In this document: one piece after another, positions 13,952 through 22,887 of the stretch
Numbering within the stretch: the first letter of the stretch is position 1
Layout of the letters: each line of letters starts with the position of its first letter
Assembly (NCBI GenBank): GCA_903911905.1
Contig: CAIWFK010000221.1
Span: forward strand, 1 to 34,436
Source: an uncultured Myxococcales bacterium
Lineage (GTDB): Bacteria; Myxococcota; Myxococcia; Myxococcales; Myxococcaceae
Direction of reading: 5' to 3'
Length of the DNA: 34,436 nt
The notes under the pieces: generated by a model
What the model was told of the DNA's origin: nothing
What the model saw: the letters and a program-made list of their open reading frames with translations, nothing else
The model's database searches: none
Translations under genes and position numbers: made by a program

Positions 13952-15394
13952 TCAGAACTGGTTCCAGAGGTACTGGTTGGTGACCTCGTGGTGGAACTGA
14001 ATCTCGGGAATCTTGATCAGCGCGCCGAGGGCCTTGGGGCAGCGGTCGGCCTGGGCCTGCTTGATTTCGGCGAACTTCGACTGCACCGTCTCACCGAGCA
14101 GTTCGGTCATCCACTTCGAGCCCTTGAAGAGGCGGTTGGCGTCGTAGATGTTGTCGGGCAGGAAGCGGGTGCGCGCACGCTTCGACTCGTCCTGGGTGGT
14201 GTCGGTGCCGGCACCCTCGAGCGCGGTGCGCATCAGCGAGTAGAAGACCATGTACGGGTTGGCGTCGGGCGCCACGCTGCGCACCTCGATGCGGGCCGAC
14301 TTCTCGTTGCCGGTCGGAATGCGCACCATCGCGCCGCGGTTGTTGGCCGAGGCCTTGATCTGGTTGGGTGCCTCGAAGTGCGGGTCGAGCCGGCGGTACG
14401 CGTTCACCGACGGGTTCAAGATGAGGCAGAGGTCGTCGGCGTTGGTGAGAATGCGGTCGACCGCGTCCCACCCGGCCTTCGAGAGGCGGTCGGGGCCCTG
14501 GGGGTCCCAGAAGAGGTTCTTGCCGCCGCGGTTGAAGGACATGTTGGTGTGCATGCCGTTGCCGTTGATGCCGGTGACCGGCTTGGGCAGGAACGAGGCG
14601 GTCATGTCCATGTTCGCGGCGACCTGGCGGCACAGCAGCTTGTAGAGCTGCACCTGGTCGGCGGTGATCAGCACCTCGGAGTACGAGAAGTTCATCTCGA
14701 ACTGGCTGGGCGCCACTTCGGGGTGGTCCTTCTCGTTGCCGAAGCCCATCGCGCGCGGCACTTCGGCGGCGGTGTCGATGAAGTTGCGCAGCTTGTCGCC
14801 CGGCAGCGAATGGTAGTACCCGCCGGTCGAGACGTATTCGAACTTGTGCAGCTCGTGGTAGCGGCGCTCGGCGTCACGGCCGTTGAAGAGGAAGCCTTCG
14901 ATTTCCGGCGCCACGTGACAGATGGTCGAGTCCTTGGCGAAGAGCTGCTCGGTGTAGCCCTTGAGCTTGCTGCGCAGGTCCGACGCGTAGGCCTTGCCGT
15001 CGCGGTCCATCACTTCGCTGAAGACCAGCACCTTGCCCGGGCCGAACACGTCGGCCGGCAGCCAGTAGAAGGCCGACCAGTCGATGTTCAGGCGGAGGTC
15101 CGACTCGTTTTGCGCCGAGAAGCCGCGCACCGAGCTGCCGTCGAAGGTCAGGTTGTCCTGGCTCTTGAGCAGGAACTTCTTGTCGTAGTCGAGCATGTGC
15201 AGCCGACCCTCGAGGTCGGTGAAGCACACCGTGACCGCCTTGATGCGGCGCTCGTCGGTCAGGTACTTCATGCGCGCGTCCTTCAGCTTCTCGGGAGATT
15301 CCCGGTTCAGCCGCGCCTGCTTCACCGACAGGTTCATTTCCTCGAGCTGCTCGTAGGGAATTTCCAGAAAGTCACGAAGGCCAGGGGTCGTCAT
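13952..15394 (-). CDS. glnA: Glutamine synthetase
   Basis: The 480-residue enzyme makes glutamine from glutamate, ammonium and ATP. The beta-grasp domain (about 48-130) carries the DGSS loop (85-88). The catalytic domain shows PEIEGF with metal ligands Glu164 and Glu166, HPEVAPSQFEMNF (Glu226, Glu233), NGNGMHTNMS with His282, NNRGAMVRIP (351-360) and RIEVRSVAPDANPY (Glu370). A Tyr at 417 in DNIYDAN lies where the adenylylated Tyr of enterobacterial GSI is found, but the flanking residues differ, so this control is uncertain. The first 45 or so residues form an N-terminal extension unlike compact GSI. The ATG at 15394 has a GGAG ribosome site. It is monocistronic, divergent from the chemoreceptor, with no glnB/ntr gene beside it; the symbol marks function, and a paralog elsewhere is possible. 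Confidence 0.93.
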   Translation of the reverse strand: MTTPGLRDFLEIPYEQLEEMNLSVKQARLNRESPEKLKDARMKYLTDERRIKAVTVCFTDLEGRLHMLDYDKKFLLKSQDNLTFDGSSVRGFSAQNESDLRLNIDWSAFYWLPADVFGPGKVLVFSEVMDRDGKAYASDLRSKLKGYTEQLFAKDSTICHVAPEIEGFLFNGRDAERRYHELHKFEYVSTGGYYHSLPGDKLRNFIDTAAEVPRAMGFGNEKDHPEVAPSQFEMNFSYSEVLITADQVQLYKLLCRQVAANMDMTASFLPKPVTGINGNGMHTNMSFNRGGKNLFWDPQGPDRLSKAGWDAVDRILTNADDLCLILNPSVNAYRRLDPHFEAPNQIKASANNRGAMVRIPTGNEKSARIEVRSVAPDANPYMVFYSLMRTALEGAGTDTTQDESKRARTRFLPDNIYDANRLFKGSKWMTELLGETVQSKFAEIKQAQADRCPKALGALIKIPEIQFHHEVTNQYLWNQF

Positions 15395-15432
15395 GGAAGG
15401 CTCCAGTGCGGCGAGTGAAGGTTCGAGTTCGA

Positions 15433-15458
15433 AGACTGAAGCCTAAATTGCACAGTCT
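15433..15458. promoter_or_regulatory. Inverted repeat in the glutamine synthetase upstream region
   Basis: AGACTG (15433-15438) and CAGTCT (15453-15458) are complements 14 bp apart, 39-64 bp upstream of the glutamine synthetase ATG in a locally A/T-rich stretch. A weak minus-strand TTGGCG-N17-AATTTA overlaps it. I see no -24/-12 sigma-54 promoter. Short arms make chance plausible. Confidence 0.25.
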
Positions 15459-15552
15459 GAGTGATTCGCCAATGGGGGTTTGTTTCAACCCGTGAGGTCG
15501 AGCACGCCACAGGGCGTGTCACAGAAGCGGTGGTCCACCGGCTGCGGGGGGC

Positions 15553-15558
15553 TAGGCT
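15553..15558 (+). promoter_or_regulatory. -10-like element before the chemoreceptor
   Basis: TAGGCT lies 8 nt before the ATG at 15567, slightly further than in the other leaderless candidates. A G-run just upstream is too distant to be a normal ribosome site. Confidence 0.3.
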
Positions 15559-15566
15559 GCGCGGCC

Positions 15567-17180
15567 ATGCGAGCGCTCTGGTTCCGGTTGCCCTTGAGGG
15601 TGCAGGCCGTCATTGCCGTGCTGCTGCCGTGCGTGGCGGTGGCGGTGTTCGCTTCGACCTACTTTCCCTCGCGGCTCAACACCCAGGCTGGCGATGCGCT
15701 CGAGAGCCAGGCCCGCAGCATCGGCCAGTTGGCGGTCAGCAACGCCGCGCCGACCATGCGGTTGATTCGCGACGGGCTGGCCACGCCCAGCGAGCTCAAC
15801 GGCATCTTCGAGGGCGTGCGGGCAGGCGGCAACGTGACCCAGTTGGGCGTGCTGGCGGTGACGAAGGCCAACGTGGTGCGTGAAGGCGAGCGCCGCTTCA
15901 TCGAGGTCAAGGCCGCCGACCGCACCACCCAGCTCGAGGGCGACCTGCCGCCCGGGCGCTACGAGATTCCCGAGACCGGCACCTGCGTCGCGCACCGCGG
16001 AGACGTGCTCGACGTGCGCTGCAGCGCGAAGGACGTCGACTACGAGGCGACCATGGTGGTGCGCTTCTCGCTCGAGACGCTCGCCGCGCAGCAGCGTGAG
16101 AACCTCTACATCGGCTTGTGGGTGCTCTTCGTCGCGGTGGGCGTGGGGCTGGTGTTGGCGCTGGTCTTCTCGGGCGCCATCGCCGGGCCCATGGGCGTGG
16201 TCTCGCGCGTGGCGCGTGAAGTGGCCAGCGGCGACGTGACGGTGCGACAGGTCGAGGTCAGCGGCGCCGAAGAGGTGCAGTCGATGGCGGCCTCGGTCAA
16301 CGACATGCTTCGCAGCCTGCGCAGTCTGTTGGGCGAGATGGTGGGGCTGGGCAACCGGCTGACCACCGCGGCGCGCGGGCTCATTTCGGCCTCGAGCGAC
16401 CAGGAACACGTGACCAGTCAGCAGTCGGTCTACGTGCAGCAGATTGCGTCGACCTTCGAAGAACTCTCGCGCACCGCCGAGAGCATCACCCGCGCCACCG
16501 ACGTGGTCGAGCAGGCTGCGGCGCGTACCAACCAGGCGGTCGACGAGGCGCGCGCGGTGGTGGGGCAGATGGTGGGCGGCATGACCGACATTCGCCGTGA
16601 GGCCAAGGAGGTCGCCGACGCCATCACCCGGCTCAACGCCGACCTGCAGCAGGTCTCGCGCATCGCGCTGGTCATCAAGCAGGTGGCCGACCGCAGCGAC
16701 CTGCTGGCGCTCAACGCCGCACTCGAGGGCACGAAGGCCGGTGAAGTGGGGCGTGGGTTCTCGGTGGTCGCCGCCGAGATGCGCAAGCTGGCCGAGAACG
16801 TGGGCCAGAGCGCGCGCGACATCGGCCGCATCGTCGAGAGCGTGCAGCAGTCGAGCGACGTAGCGGTCAACCGCGCGCGCTCGGGTGTCGACGCGTCGGA
16901 CCGCGGCGTGACGGTGGCCGAGCAGGCCCGGGTGTCGTTCGAGCAGATTCTGGAACTCAGCCGCGGCACGCGTGAGGCCGCGCAGCAGATTGCGGTCGCC
17001 ACCCGGCAGCAGCGGCAGAGCTCGGAGCAGGCAGTGCAGGGCGCGCGCAACGTGGCCGACCTGGTCAAGCAGGGGGTCGACGCGACGGGGCGCACGACGC
17101 GCATCGCCCAGGACCTGCAGAGCTCGGTCGACGCGCTGACCACGGTCACCGGGAAGTTCAAGGTCGAGCAGCGGCCCTGA
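15567..17180 (+). CDS. Methyl-accepting chemotaxis protein
   Basis: The ATG at 15567 (MRALWFRLPLRVQAV) is chosen because it places the first membrane segment (about 14-32) at the N-terminus; the frame is open upstream but without support. Of 537 residues, 33-180 form an extracytoplasmic sensor domain with two Cys (140 and 152) that may pair. TM2 (about 182-203) is followed by a HAMP domain (204-256) and a long signalling coiled coil with the hairpin tip near DLLALNAALEGTKAGEVGRG (about 378-397). The tip differs from the usual EAARAGE by Gly-Thr-Lys, while the surrounding residues are kept. No CheW, CheA or other che gene is nearby and no C-terminal CheR-docking pentapeptide is present. It is an orphan receptor, probably feeding a chemosensory array encoded elsewhere. 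Confidence 0.93.
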   Translation: MRALWFRLPLRVQAVIAVLLPCVAVAVFASTYFPSRLNTQAGDALESQARSIGQLAVSNAAPTMRLIRDGLATPSELNGIFEGVRAGGNVTQLGVLAVTKANVVREGERRFIEVKAADRTTQLEGDLPPGRYEIPETGTCVAHRGDVLDVRCSAKDVDYEATMVVRFSLETLAAQQRENLYIGLWVLFVAVGVGLVLALVFSGAIAGPMGVVSRVAREVASGDVTVRQVEVSGAEEVQSMAASVNDMLRSLRSLLGEMVGLGNRLTTAARGLISASSDQEHVTSQQSVYVQQIASTFEELSRTAESITRATDVVEQAAARTNQAVDEARAVVGQMVGGMTDIRREAKEVADAITRLNADLQQVSRIALVIKQVADRSDLLALNAALEGTKAGEVGRGFSVVAAEMRKLAENVGQSARDIGRIVESVQQSSDVAVNRARSGVDASDRGVTVAEQARVSFEQILELSRGTREAAQQIAVATRQQRQSSEQAVQGARNVADLVKQGVDATGRTTRIAQDLQSSVDALTTVTGKFKVEQRP

Positions 17181-17202
17181 GCGCGCGGTCGGGTCGAGAG
17201 AA

Positions 17203-17226
17203 GGCCTCGATGGGAACGTGGAGGCC
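17203..17226 (+). terminator. Hairpin after the chemoreceptor
   Basis: GGCCTC (17203-17208) pairs with GAGGCC (17221-17226) across a 12-nt loop, 23 bp past the chemoreceptor stop. No T-tract follows. The rest of the 258-bp gap 17181-17438 shows no other structure I can support apart from the -10-like element at 17427. Confidence 0.3.
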
Positions 17227-17426
17227 AGGCTCGCGTCGCCCCGTCGGTCGCGTGGCAGCCCCTCGACCTCGAAGCGCCCGGCGGACCGAGGCCACTCGTG
17301 CTCGATTGACCCGGCCATCGGGCCGAGGAGCTGGTGGGCGCCGCCAGTCGACGCGCTCGGGCAATCTCGTCACGCTGCCGTGGAGGCAGGCGCCGTGCCC
17401 GCGTGGTTCCGCTGGCGAGCTTCGGG

Positions 17427-17432
17427 TACGAG
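17427..17432 (+). promoter_or_regulatory. -10-like element before the 17439 gene
   Basis: TACGAG sits at -12 to -7 relative to the ATG at 17439. It departs from TANNNT at the last base, so it is a weak example of the leaderless arrangement. Confidence 0.25.
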
Positions 17433-17438
17433 CGCCCG

Positions 17439-17810
17439 ATGTCTCGACGGTGGCAAGTGACCTCGACCCTGGTGGGCGGGTACCTGGTGGTGCTCGCGTT
17501 GGCGCTGGCCCTCGCCCCGCTGGGGGCGCTGATTGGTCACGCGAAGTGGGTGACCACGCTGGTGCCGGGCCTGGTCTGTGGCGCGCTGCACCGCCCGACG
17601 GTGCGCGAGGCCGTCAGCTCGTCTGGGGTCCTCGCGCTGCTGATGGCCGTTGGGTGGACGGGGTTCTCTGCGCTATCGGGAAAGCTCGATGCGGCTGCGG
17701 TCCTCTGGCTTGTGGTGGCCTCGGTTCCGGTGATGCTGGTCGCAGCGTCCTCGGGCTTCCTGGGCCTGCTGGTCGGCGCGCGGGCGCGGCCGAAGCCATC
17801 GGCCGGCTGA
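17439..17810 (+). CDS. Small integral membrane protein
   Basis: I start at the ATG reading MSRRWQVTSTLVGGYLVVL (17439), since the upstream in-frame extension is Arg-rich shadow sequence. The 123-residue product has three to four hydrophobic segments: about residues 8-30, 36-46, 60-78 and 84-112. It has an arginine-rich cytoplasmic start and a short basic tail (ARARPKPSAG). No family is recognised; it looks like the many small inner-membrane proteins without conserved polar residues. Its stop codon abuts the stop codon of the convergent TPP-enzyme gene with no gap (17810/17811). Confidence 0.65.
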   Translation: MSRRWQVTSTLVGGYLVVLALALALAPLGALIGHAKWVTTLVPGLVCGALHRPTVREAVSSSGVLALLMAVGWTGFSALSGKLDAAAVLWLVVASVPVMLVAASSGFLGLLVGARARPKPSAG

Positions 17811-19565
17811 TCAGATCGAGATGCTGCCCTCGCGGAAGTCGGCACGGCTCAGGTGTACGTTGATGCACACCGGCCGCCCGCCTCGCGCGATGGCCTTGGC
17901 CTCGTCGAGCACCTGGTCGATCTTCGCGGGGTCGGTCAGCAGCAGGCCCTTGCCGCCATAGCCCTCGGCGACCGTGTGGTACGCCGTACGCAAGAGCGTG
18001 GTGCCGACGTCCGAGCCGAGCAGCGTGGTCTGATCGCGCCCAATCTGCGCCCAGCTGGCGTCGGTGCCGATGACCGCGATGGGCGCCATGCCGTGGCGCA
18101 CGAAGGTGTCGAACTCGGCCAGGCTGTAGGCGCTCGAGCCGTCGCCGTAGATGATCCACACCTCGCTGCCGCGCCGCACCGTGGCCGCGCCGACCGCGAA
18201 GCCGCCTCCGACGCCCAGCGTGCCGAAGACGCCGGGGTCGAGCCACGAGAGCGGGCTGCGAGGCTTGAGCACGTACGCTGCGGTGGCCACGAAGTCGCCG
18301 CCGTCGACCACCAGCACCGAATCGTCGGCCAGCTTCTGCTCGAGCCGGGTGAAGAAGTGCACCGGGTCGACCAGCTCGCCGGTGCTCTTTGCCTTGGCGG
18401 CGATTTCCGCGTCGCGGGCCTGCTCGCGGGCGCGGCACTCGCCCAGCCACGCGCTCCAGTCGCAGCGCGGCGCCTGCTTCGCCAGCTCGACCAGGAACTC
18501 ACCGGCGTGCATCTGAATCGGCAACTGCGGGCGCCGGTTCTTGCGCAGCTCGACGCTCGAGAGATTCGCGGCGATGAGCGTGGCCTTGCTCGAAATGCCC
18601 AGCCCGTACTTCAAGCGGAAGTCGAACGGGAAGCCGCAGACCACCACCACGTCGGCGTCCTTGAGCGCCTTGCCGCGCGCGTGGCGGAACTGAATCGGGC
18701 TCTCCCGCCCCAGCAGCCCGCGAGACATGCCGCCCAGCCAGGTGGGAAGGCCCAGCGTCTCGACTGCCTGTGCCAGCCGCGCCGTGTCGGTGCAGTTGAC
18801 CATCGTCTGGCTGCCGATGACGAGCGCCGGTCGCCTGGCCTTCGCCAACGCCTTCGCGGCCTGGGTGACCTGGTCTCGCCCCGGCAACGCCACCTCAGGC
18901 ACCGCGCGCTTCACCGCTCCTCGCACCGCACCCGGCACGTCGGGCGCGTGGAACTGCCGGTAGAGGTGGCCCTGCAGGTACACCTTGAGCGCGCGCTGGC
19001 CGAGCGTCTTCGGGTGCTCGACGCCAGCTTCCTTCAGGTACATCGAGCGCACCGTCTCTTCGGGGTAGAGCACGTCGACCGGCACCTCGACGAAGACCGG
19101 GCCGGGAATTCCCGAAACCGCTTCCTGCAAGGCGCGCTCGACCGTGCTCGCCAGTTGGCTGACGGTGGCCACGGCCGCCGCCCACTTCACCGCCGGGCGA
19201 ATGAGCGCCAACTGGTCGATGTCCTGCAGCGCGCCGCGGCCCTTGAGCACGGTGGCCGTGGCACCGCCGAAGAGCAGCACCGGCGACTGCGCCAGTTGCG
19301 CGTTCTTGAGCGCCGTCAGCGCATTGGTCACGCCCGGCCCCGCGGTCACGGCCGCGACGCCCGGCAGGCCCGTCAGGCGCGCCACCGCATCGGCCGCGAA
19401 GACGGCGTGCCTCTCGTCGCGGCAGTCGACCACCCGCAGACCCGCATTCTTCGCGCCGACCAGAATCGGGCTGATGTGCCCACCGCACAACGTGAAGAGC
19501 GACTGAATGCCCCAGCGTGAGAGCACCTGCGCGATGATGTCGCCGCCGTGTCGGGGAAGGACCAT
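17811..19565 (-). CDS. ThDP-dependent lyase, ILVBL/HACL2-like
   Basis: Translation from the ATG at 19565 gives 584 residues ([15 protein letters not shown]). All three ThDP-enzyme domains are present: PYR (about 1-175) with catalytic Glu51 in [15 protein letters not shown], a central domain, and PP (about 375-560) with [33 protein letters not shown] and the metal motif starting at [19 protein letters not shown] and ending at the TDASW Asp. Phrases such as [24 protein letters not shown] and the C-terminal DFREGSISI are strikingly like the vertebrate protein ILVBL (2-hydroxyacyl-CoA lyase 2), which shortens 2-hydroxy fatty acyl-CoA. A lyase of this kind is more likely than acetolactate synthase; no ilvN or ilvC is adjacent. 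It is divergent from the peptidase gene, with a TATGTC six nt before the ATG. Confidence 0.88.
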   Translation of the reverse strand: MVLPRHGGDIIAQVLSRWGIQSLFTLCGGHISPILVGAKNAGLRVVDCRDERHAVFAADAVARLTGLPGVAAVTAGPGVTNALTALKNAQLAQSPVLLFGGATATVLKGRGALQDIDQLALIRPAVKWAAAVATVSQLASTVERALQEAVSGIPGPVFVEVPVDVLYPEETVRSMYLKEAGVEHPKTLGQRALKVYLQGHLYRQFHAPDVPGAVRGAVKRAVPEVALPGRDQVTQAAKALAKARRPALVIGSQTMVNCTDTARLAQAVETLGLPTWLGGMSRGLLGRESPIQFRHARGKALKDADVVVVCGFPFDFRLKYGLGISSKATLIAANLSSVELRKNRRPQLPIQMHAGEFLVELAKQAPRCDWSAWLGECRAREQARDAEIAAKAKSTGELVDPVHFFTRLEQKLADDSVLVVDGGDFVATAAYVLKPRSPLSWLDPGVFGTLGVGGGFAVGAATVRRGSEVWIIYGDGSSAYSLAEFDTFVRHGMAPIAVIGTDASWAQIGRDQTTLLGSDVGTTLLRTAYHTVAEGYGGKGLLLTDPAKIDQVLDEAKAIARGGRPVCINVHLSRADFREGSISI

Positions 19566-19571
19566 GCAGAG

Positions 19572-19577
19572 GACATA
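19572..19577 (-). promoter_or_regulatory. -10-like element, leaderless start (ILVBL-like gene)
   Basis: On the minus strand TATGTC occupies -12 to -7 relative to the ATG at 19565 and no Shine-Dalgarno is present. It parallels the arrangement at the + strand genes. Confidence 0.4.
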
Positions 19578-19653
19578 GGGACTCGCGCGGCCGCTGTCAC
19601 GGGTGAGCCGGAGCGCCGTCGCGCTTCTGGCAGCAGCCCGCATCGACATTGGG

Positions 19654-19659
19654 TACGGT
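19654..19659 (+). promoter_or_regulatory. -10-like element, leaderless start (peptidase gene)
   Basis: TACGGT lies 7 nt before the first ATG at 19667 (a second ATG follows at once). There is no Shine-Dalgarno. It is 76 bp from the opposing element at 19577, so the two genes share a divergent promoter region. Confidence 0.4.
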
Positions 19660-19666
19660 GCCGCGC

Positions 19667-21841
19667 ATGATGACTCGATTCTGTGCTCTGGGCGCGGTGG
19701 TGCTCGCCGCCGGTTGTGCCACCTCGTCACCCACCGTCGTGCACGACGCCCGACCCGTGCCTCCTTCAGCCGTGCCCGATGCCGGGGTGCCGGCGGCGGC
19801 CGCGGTGGTGGTCGAAGACCCGTATCTCTGGCTCGAAGAGGTCACCGGCGAGAAGTCGCTCGAGTGGGTCCGCCTGCGCAACCTGGCCTCGACCGGCGAG
19901 CTGACGAAGGCGCCGGGCTTCGATTCGCTCAAGGGCAAGCTGTTCGCGTACCTCTCGTCGAAGGACAAGATTCCCTACGTCGCCAAGCAGGGCCGGTGGT
20001 TCTACAACTTCTGGACCGACGCCGAGCACGAGCGCGGGACGTGGCGTCGCTTGCCCTCGCTCGCCGAGTACAAGAAGGGCGCGCCGAAGTGGGAAACGGT
20101 GCTCGACCTCGACGCTCTCGGCAAGGCCGAGAAGGAAAACTGGGTCTGGCACGGCGCGAATTGCTTCTACCCGAAGTACGAGCGCTGCCTGGTGACGCTC
20201 TCGCGCGGCGGCGCCGATGCGACCGTGATCCGCGAGTTCGACGTGACGAAGAAGCAGTTCGTCGAGGGCGGCTTCACCTTGCCTGAATCGAAGAACACCG
20301 TGGCCTGGAAGGACCTCGACACCCTCTTCGTCGCCACCGACTTCGGGCCCGGCTCGATGACCGCCAGCGGCTACCCCCGCATCGTCAAGGAATGGAAGCG
20401 CGGCACGCCGCTGAGCGCTGCCACCACGCTCTTCGAGGGAAAGGACAGCGACATCGCGGTCTCGGCCAGCCGGCAGTTCGACCACGGCAAGACGTACGAC
20501 CTGATCAGCCACGGCCTGACCTTCGAAGAGGGTGACCAGTACCTGATGCGCAACGGGAAGCTGGTGAAGATCGACGTGCCCCGCACCGCCGGGGCCGAGC
20601 TCTGGAATGATCAGCTCATCATCACGCTCAAGGACGACTGGAAGGTCAACGACACGCTGACCCTGGTGCGCGGCACCACCGTCATCACCGGGCTCGAGGC
20701 CTTCCTGGCCGGCAAGCGCGACTTCCAGACGCTCTACGCGCCGACTCCGAATTCCTCGATGTCGGGCCTGTCGTACCTGAAGAACGTCATCGTGATGAAC
20801 GTGCTCGAAGACGTGCACAACCAACTGTGGGTCTTTTCCCGAGACGCGAAGGGTACCTGGAGCAAGAAGCCCATGCCCACCACGCCCCTGTCGAGTGCGT
20901 ACGTCTGGGCCATCGACGCCGACCTGTCCGACGAGTTCTTCTTTTCCGAGACTGGCTTCCTGCAACCTTCGTCGCTGGCGGTGGGCAAGCCCGGCGGCAA
21001 GCCCGAGTTGCTCAAGCAGCAGCCTGGCTTCTTCGACGCGAAGGGGCTCACGGTCGACCAGCACTTCGCGGTTTCGAAGGACGGCACGAAGGTGCCCTAC
21101 TTCCAGGTCGGCAAGGGCACCCTGCCGCTCGATGGCACCACGCCCACGCTGCTGACCGGCTACGGCGGCTTCGAGGTCTCGCTCGAGCCCTATTACAACA
21201 GCGTCGCGGGGCTGGCCTGGCTCGAGCGTGGCGGCGTCTTCGTGCAGGCCAACATTCGTGGCGGCGGCGAATATGGGCCCGGCTGGCACCGGCAGGCCGA
21301 GCTGGGCAACCGCCAGCGCGCGTACGACGACTTCATCGCCATCGCCGAAGACCTGGCGGCCCGCAAGGTGACCAGCGCGAAGCACCTGGCCATCGAGGGC
21401 GGGTCGAACGGCGGCCTGCTCATGGGCGTGATGCTGACCCAGCGCCCCGACCTCTTCGGCGCGGTGTGGAGTGGCGCTCCACTGCTCGACATGAAGCGGT
21501 ACCACAAGCTGCTGGCCGGCGCGTCGTGGGTGGCCGAATACGGTGACCCCGATCAGCCCGAGGCGTGGGCCTGGCTGTCGAAGTATTCGCCGTACCAGAA
21601 CGTGAAGAAGGGCGTGACGTACCCGCGGGTGCTCTTCACCACTTCGACGCGCGACGACCGCGTGCACCCCGGCCACGCCCGCAAGATGACGGCGCGCATG
21701 CTCGAGCAGGGTCACGATGCCGTGTTCTGGGAAAATACCGAAGGCGGGCACGGCGGCGCGGTGACGCCCGAGCAGACCAGCTTCCTGTTGGCGCTCGGGT
21801 ACACCTTCCTCGGCCAGCAGGTCGGACTGAAGGCGGAGTGA
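19667..21841 (+). CDS. Prolyl oligopeptidase family protein (S9A), lipoprotein
   Basis: The product has 724 residues from MMTRFCALGAVVLAAGC, where the lipobox puts the acylated Cys at residue 17; a TTG further upstream is less likely. After a Pro/Ala linker comes the S9A N-terminal region (VEDPYLWLEEVTGEKSLEWV), a seven-bladed propeller and the C-terminal alpha/beta-hydrolase domain. The catalytic Ser580 lies in GGSNGG, with an Asp in STRDDRVHPGH and His in EGGHGG. NIRGGGEYGPGWH is also diagnostic of the family. These enzymes cleave short proline-containing peptides after Pro. Acylation and export would place it at the envelope, suiting digestion of external peptides by a predatory or scavenging bacterium. 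Its stop overlaps the GTG of the pseudouridine synthase gene by 4 bp. Confidence 0.93.
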   Translation: MMTRFCALGAVVLAAGCATSSPTVVHDARPVPPSAVPDAGVPAAAAVVVEDPYLWLEEVTGEKSLEWVRLRNLASTGELTKAPGFDSLKGKLFAYLSSKDKIPYVAKQGRWFYNFWTDAEHERGTWRRLPSLAEYKKGAPKWETVLDLDALGKAEKENWVWHGANCFYPKYERCLVTLSRGGADATVIREFDVTKKQFVEGGFTLPESKNTVAWKDLDTLFVATDFGPGSMTASGYPRIVKEWKRGTPLSAATTLFEGKDSDIAVSASRQFDHGKTYDLISHGLTFEEGDQYLMRNGKLVKIDVPRTAGAELWNDQLIITLKDDWKVNDTLTLVRGTTVITGLEAFLAGKRDFQTLYAPTPNSSMSGLSYLKNVIVMNVLEDVHNQLWVFSRDAKGTWSKKPMPTTPLSSAYVWAIDADLSDEFFFSETGFLQPSSLAVGKPGGKPELLKQQPGFFDAKGLTVDQHFAVSKDGTKVPYFQVGKGTLPLDGTTPTLLTGYGGFEVSLEPYYNSVAGLAWLERGGVFVQANIRGGGEYGPGWHRQAELGNRQRAYDDFIAIAEDLAARKVTSAKHLAIEGGSNGGLLMGVMLTQRPDLFGAVWSGAPLLDMKRYHKLLAGASWVAEYGDPDQPEAWAWLSKYSPYQNVKKGVTYPRVLFTTSTRDDRVHPGHARKMTARMLEQGHDAVFWENTEGGHGGAVTPEQTSFLLALGYTFLGQQVGLKAE

Positions 21842-22632
21842 CCAGACGCGCGAAGGGGCCTCCGAAGTGGCTCGAGGCGGCGAAGAAGCGGACCCCCGGT
21901 TCGGCCGGTGATTCGTGGCTCTCTCGGTCGCTCTCGCGGGCGGGGGTGCTGCCGTTGCAGCGCGCCGAAGACGCCATTCGCGAAGGCCGCGTGGCCGTCG
22001 ATGGGCGGGTGGTGACCGAGGCCTTCACGCCGGTCAACGCCAGCTCGCGCGTGTCGCTCGACGGGCAGTTGGTGTCGCTGGCCTTCACTTCCCGGGTGCT
22101 GGCCTTCCACAAGCCCGCGGGGCTGGTCACGCACGGCAGCGACCCCGAGGGCATCGGTACGGTGTTCGACGGCCTGGCGCGCGTGTTGCCCGAGGGGCTG
22201 CAACGCTTCGGCTGGCACGCGGTCGGGCGGCTCGACCGCGACACCACGGGGTTGTTGTTGTTCACCAACGACGAGCGCTTCGTGGCCCACGCCACCAGCC
22301 CCACCACCCATCTGCCCAAGCGGTACGTGGCGAAGGTGGGCGCCGACGTGACGGAATGGATGCTCAAGACCCTGCGCGCCGGGGTGGACCTGGAAGACGG
22401 GCGCACCCGCGAAGCGTCAGCGCAGGCGCGCGGCGAGCGGGAAGTCGAGCTGACCCTGACCGAAGGGCGCTACCACCAGGTCAAGCGCATGCTGCAGGCG
22501 GTGGGGTTGGCCACGCTCTCGTTGCACCGCGAGGCCATTGGCGAAGTGACCTGCGAGGTGGCGCTCGGCGAGTACCGCGAGCTGTCGGCCGAGGAAATCG
22601 CGGGCCAGCTGTACTTCACGCCGCGCTCGTAG
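21838..22632 (+). CDS. RsuA/RluB-family pseudouridine synthase
   Basis: I use the GTG at 21838 overlapping the peptidase stop (GTGA), reading VTRRAKGPPKWLEAAKKR. The longer in-frame extension runs through the peptidase gene and is a shadow. The 264-residue protein has an N-terminal S4 RNA-binding domain (about 28-80: WLSRSLSRAGVLP, AIREGRVAVDGR) and a catalytic domain with the signature GRLDRDTTGLLLFTND, in which the Asp after Leu is the nucleophile. TEGRYHQVKRMLQAVG matches the conserved late motif of this family. It would convert one uridine of ribosomal RNA to pseudouridine; the exact site (16S or 23S) cannot be told. Coupling to an exported peptidase appears to be simple gene packing. Confidence 0.92.
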   Translation: MTRRAKGPPKWLEAAKKRTPGSAGDSWLSRSLSRAGVLPLQRAEDAIREGRVAVDGRVVTEAFTPVNASSRVSLDGQLVSLAFTSRVLAFHKPAGLVTHGSDPEGIGTVFDGLARVLPEGLQRFGWHAVGRLDRDTTGLLLFTNDERFVAHATSPTTHLPKRYVAKVGADVTEWMLKTLRAGVDLEDGRTREASAQARGEREVELTLTEGRYHQVKRMLQAVGLATLSLHREAIGEVTCEVALGEYRELSAEEIAGQLYFTPRS

Positions 22633-22641
22633 GCTGCAGCG

Positions 22642-22872
22642 TCACTCGTCGTCGTCGTCGCCGCCGGTCGAACCCCGCGCGGCCTTCTCGACCTCGTCGC
22701 GGTGTTCACCGACGAAGGCGTCGACCTGCTCGGCGGTGACGTTCAGGTCGCGCAGCACCCCCGGGTAGATGGTGTTGAACGCGGGCGACCCCTCGGCACC
22801 CCGCAGCACGAACGAGGTCTTGAGCACTGCCGCGCCGAACAGCCGGTCCCTGAGCGTCTTCTCTTTCGCCAT
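22642..22872 (-). CDS. Small acidic-tailed protein of unknown function
   Basis: The 76-residue product starts MAKEKTLRDRLFGAAVLKTSF and ends in a GGDDDDE tail. It has no signal peptide, and its middle (GVLRDLNVTAEQVDAFVGEHRDEV) reads as helices. No family is recognised. The ATG has a GAGGG ribosome site about 7 nt upstream, which supports translation. It lies 15 bp after the Nudix gene on the same strand and 9 bp from the convergent pseudouridine synthase stop, so it is probably the last gene of a three-gene unit with VOC and Nudix proteins. Confidence 0.6.
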   Translation of the reverse strand: MAKEKTLRDRLFGAAVLKTSFVLRGAEGSPAFNTIYPGVLRDLNVTAEQVDAFVGEHRDEVEKAARGSTGGDDDDE

Positions 22873-22887
22873 GAGCTGCCCTCGACC

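Noticed and set aside
15395-15566. Sigma-54 promoter for glutamine synthetase, as often seen for nitrogen genes.
   Set aside because: No TGGCAC-N5-TTGC-type -24/-12 match on the minus strand in this interval.
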